Assembly (NCBI GenBank): GCA_035461525.1
Contig: DATHVD010000074.1
Span: 1 to 5,746, forward strand
DNA length: 5,746 bases
Direction of reading: 5' to 3'
Origin: JAIBJN01 sp035461525
GTDB lineage: Bacteria > Actinomycetota > Thermoleophilia > Gaiellales > Gaiellaceae
Shown here: one piece after another, positions 5,110 to 5,746 of the stretch
How positions within the stretch are numbered: position 1 is the stretch's first letter
Layout: each line of letters starts with the position of its first letter
Position numbers and translations under genes: made by a program
The notes under the pieces: generated by a model
What the model was told of the DNA's origin: nothing
What the model saw: only the letters and a program-made list of their open reading frames with translations
The model's database searches: none

Positions 5110-5746
5110 TGCTCGAGCCGGAGGTCGAGGCGCGGCCCTGGGAGGAGCAGCTCGCCCTCGACGACGAGAGCTACCGGGTCCAGCTCGTCTACCTCCTCGA
5201 GCGCTCGGCGTTCTACAGGGAGAAGCTCGGCTTCGAGGACGCCCGCGACGCCGGTGGGCTCGCCGGAATCGCGCAGCTCCCGCTCACGGAGAAGGACGAG
5301 CTGCGGGCGACGCGTACTACCGAGAACCCCGTCGGCGCGCACCTCTGCGCGGACGCGGGCGAGATCGTCCGCATCTACTCGACGAGCGGCACGACGGGCG
5401 CGCCGAGCTATATCCCGCTCACGGCGGGCGACCTCGACAACTGGGTGACCGGCTCGGCACGGAGCTACGCGGCGTCCGGGATCGCCGCCGGCCAGCGCAT
5501 TGTCTCCACCTACAACGCCGGGCCGTTCGTCGCCGGGGCGGCGCTCGCCTCCTTCGACCGCATCGGCCTCTGCCACATCCCCGTCGGCACGGGGAACACC
5601 GAGCGCCTCGTGAAGGCGGTCGAGCTCCTCCGCCCCGAGGCCGTCGTGCTCACGCCCTCGTACGCGGCGCACCTCGTCGAGGGGGCGGCCGAGCGCGGGC
5701 GCGACCTGCGCGGCTCGAGCGTCGAGCGCGTCCTCGTCGCTGGCGA
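5109..5746 (+). CDS. PaaK-like acyl-CoA ligase (AMP-forming), N-terminal part, cut by right edge
   Basis: The first 212 residues of an adenylate-forming (ANL superfamily) enzyme of the phenylacetate-CoA ligase type; the frame stays open to the window end. Such enzymes activate a carboxylic acid with ATP to an acyl-adenylate and transfer it to CoA in the cytoplasm. Seen: the N-terminal helix pattern LLERSAFYREKLG (29-41), the linker IAQLPLTEKDELRAT (54-68) typical of PaaK-type enzymes, and the phosphate-binding loop YSTSGTTGAPSYIPLT (90-105). The later AMP-binding and C-terminal motifs lie outside the window. The ATG at 5109 is set by the 1-bp overlap with the preceding stop (TGATG) and a GAGGG site. 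Co-translation with the lyase-like gene suggests it supplies or recycles that protein's CoA ester. Aryl or short-chain acids are both possible; the substrate is not readable here. Confidence 0.9.
   Translation, partial: MLEPEVEARPWEEQLALDDESYRVQLVYLLERSAFYREKLGFEDARDAGGLAGIAQLPLTEKDELRATRTTENPVGAHLCADAGEIVRIYSTSGTTGAPSYIPLTAGDLDNWVTGSARSYAASGIAAGQRIVSTYNAGPFVAGAALASFDRIGLCHIPVGTGNTERLVKAVELLRPEAVVLTPSYAAHLVEGAAERGRDLRGSSVERVLVAG

Noticed and set aside
4389..5672. 427-residue minus-strand open frame opposite the lyase-like and ligase genes
   Set aside because: It mirrors two genes with clear family motifs, and its own translation is repetitive Arg/Glu/Ala/Ser with no recognisable domain.

Overview
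The window is a very GC-rich (roughly 70% by eye), densely coded bacterial segment. GTG starts, stop/start overlaps, an ArsR/SRPBCC pair, and -10-like boxes directly next to ATG codons that lack Shine-Dalgarno sites all point to Actinomycetota. A deep lineage such as Thermoleophilia is possible, but that is an impression from protein style and is not proven. No tRNA, rRNA, CRISPR array, insertion sequence or prophage signal was seen.

Layout: (1) 1-333, minus: the N-terminal 111 residues of a medium-chain zinc alcohol dehydrogenase, cut by the left edge. (2) 376-1542, plus: a complete 388-residue protein of a conserved but, to my knowledge, uncharacterised family, diverging from the dehydrogenase across 42 bp. 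(3) 1543-1663: a convergent gap with a hairpin near its centre. (4) 3258 down to 1664, minus: an apparent three-gene operon of ArsR repressor, SRPBCC/AHSA1 protein and a family-16 glycoside hydrolase-like protein. The first two overlap by 4 bp (ATGA) and the third follows after 6 bp. (5) 3259-3343: a divergent promoter region carrying three alternating GGTTA/TAACC half-sites, the probable ArsR operator. (6) 3344 to the right edge, plus: a second tight operon of a MetE C-terminal-domain protein, a small citrate synthase/citryl-CoA lyase-like protein (GTGA overlap) and a PaaK-like acyl-CoA ligase (TGATG overlap, cut by the right edge).

The right-hand operon is the most interesting part. A zinc thiol-alkyltransferase fold, a C-C lyase fold that has lost two of the three citrate synthase catalytic residues, and a CoA ligase are locked together by overlapping reading frames. 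This suggests one pathway in which a carboxylic acid is activated to its CoA ester, processed by the lyase-like protein and linked to alkyl or methyl transfer to a thiol. The substrate cannot be read from sequence. The left-hand operon is also unusual: it joins a common ArsR/SRPBCC module to a GH16-fold protein with no visible export signal and with Cys in place of the central Asp of its active-site motif.
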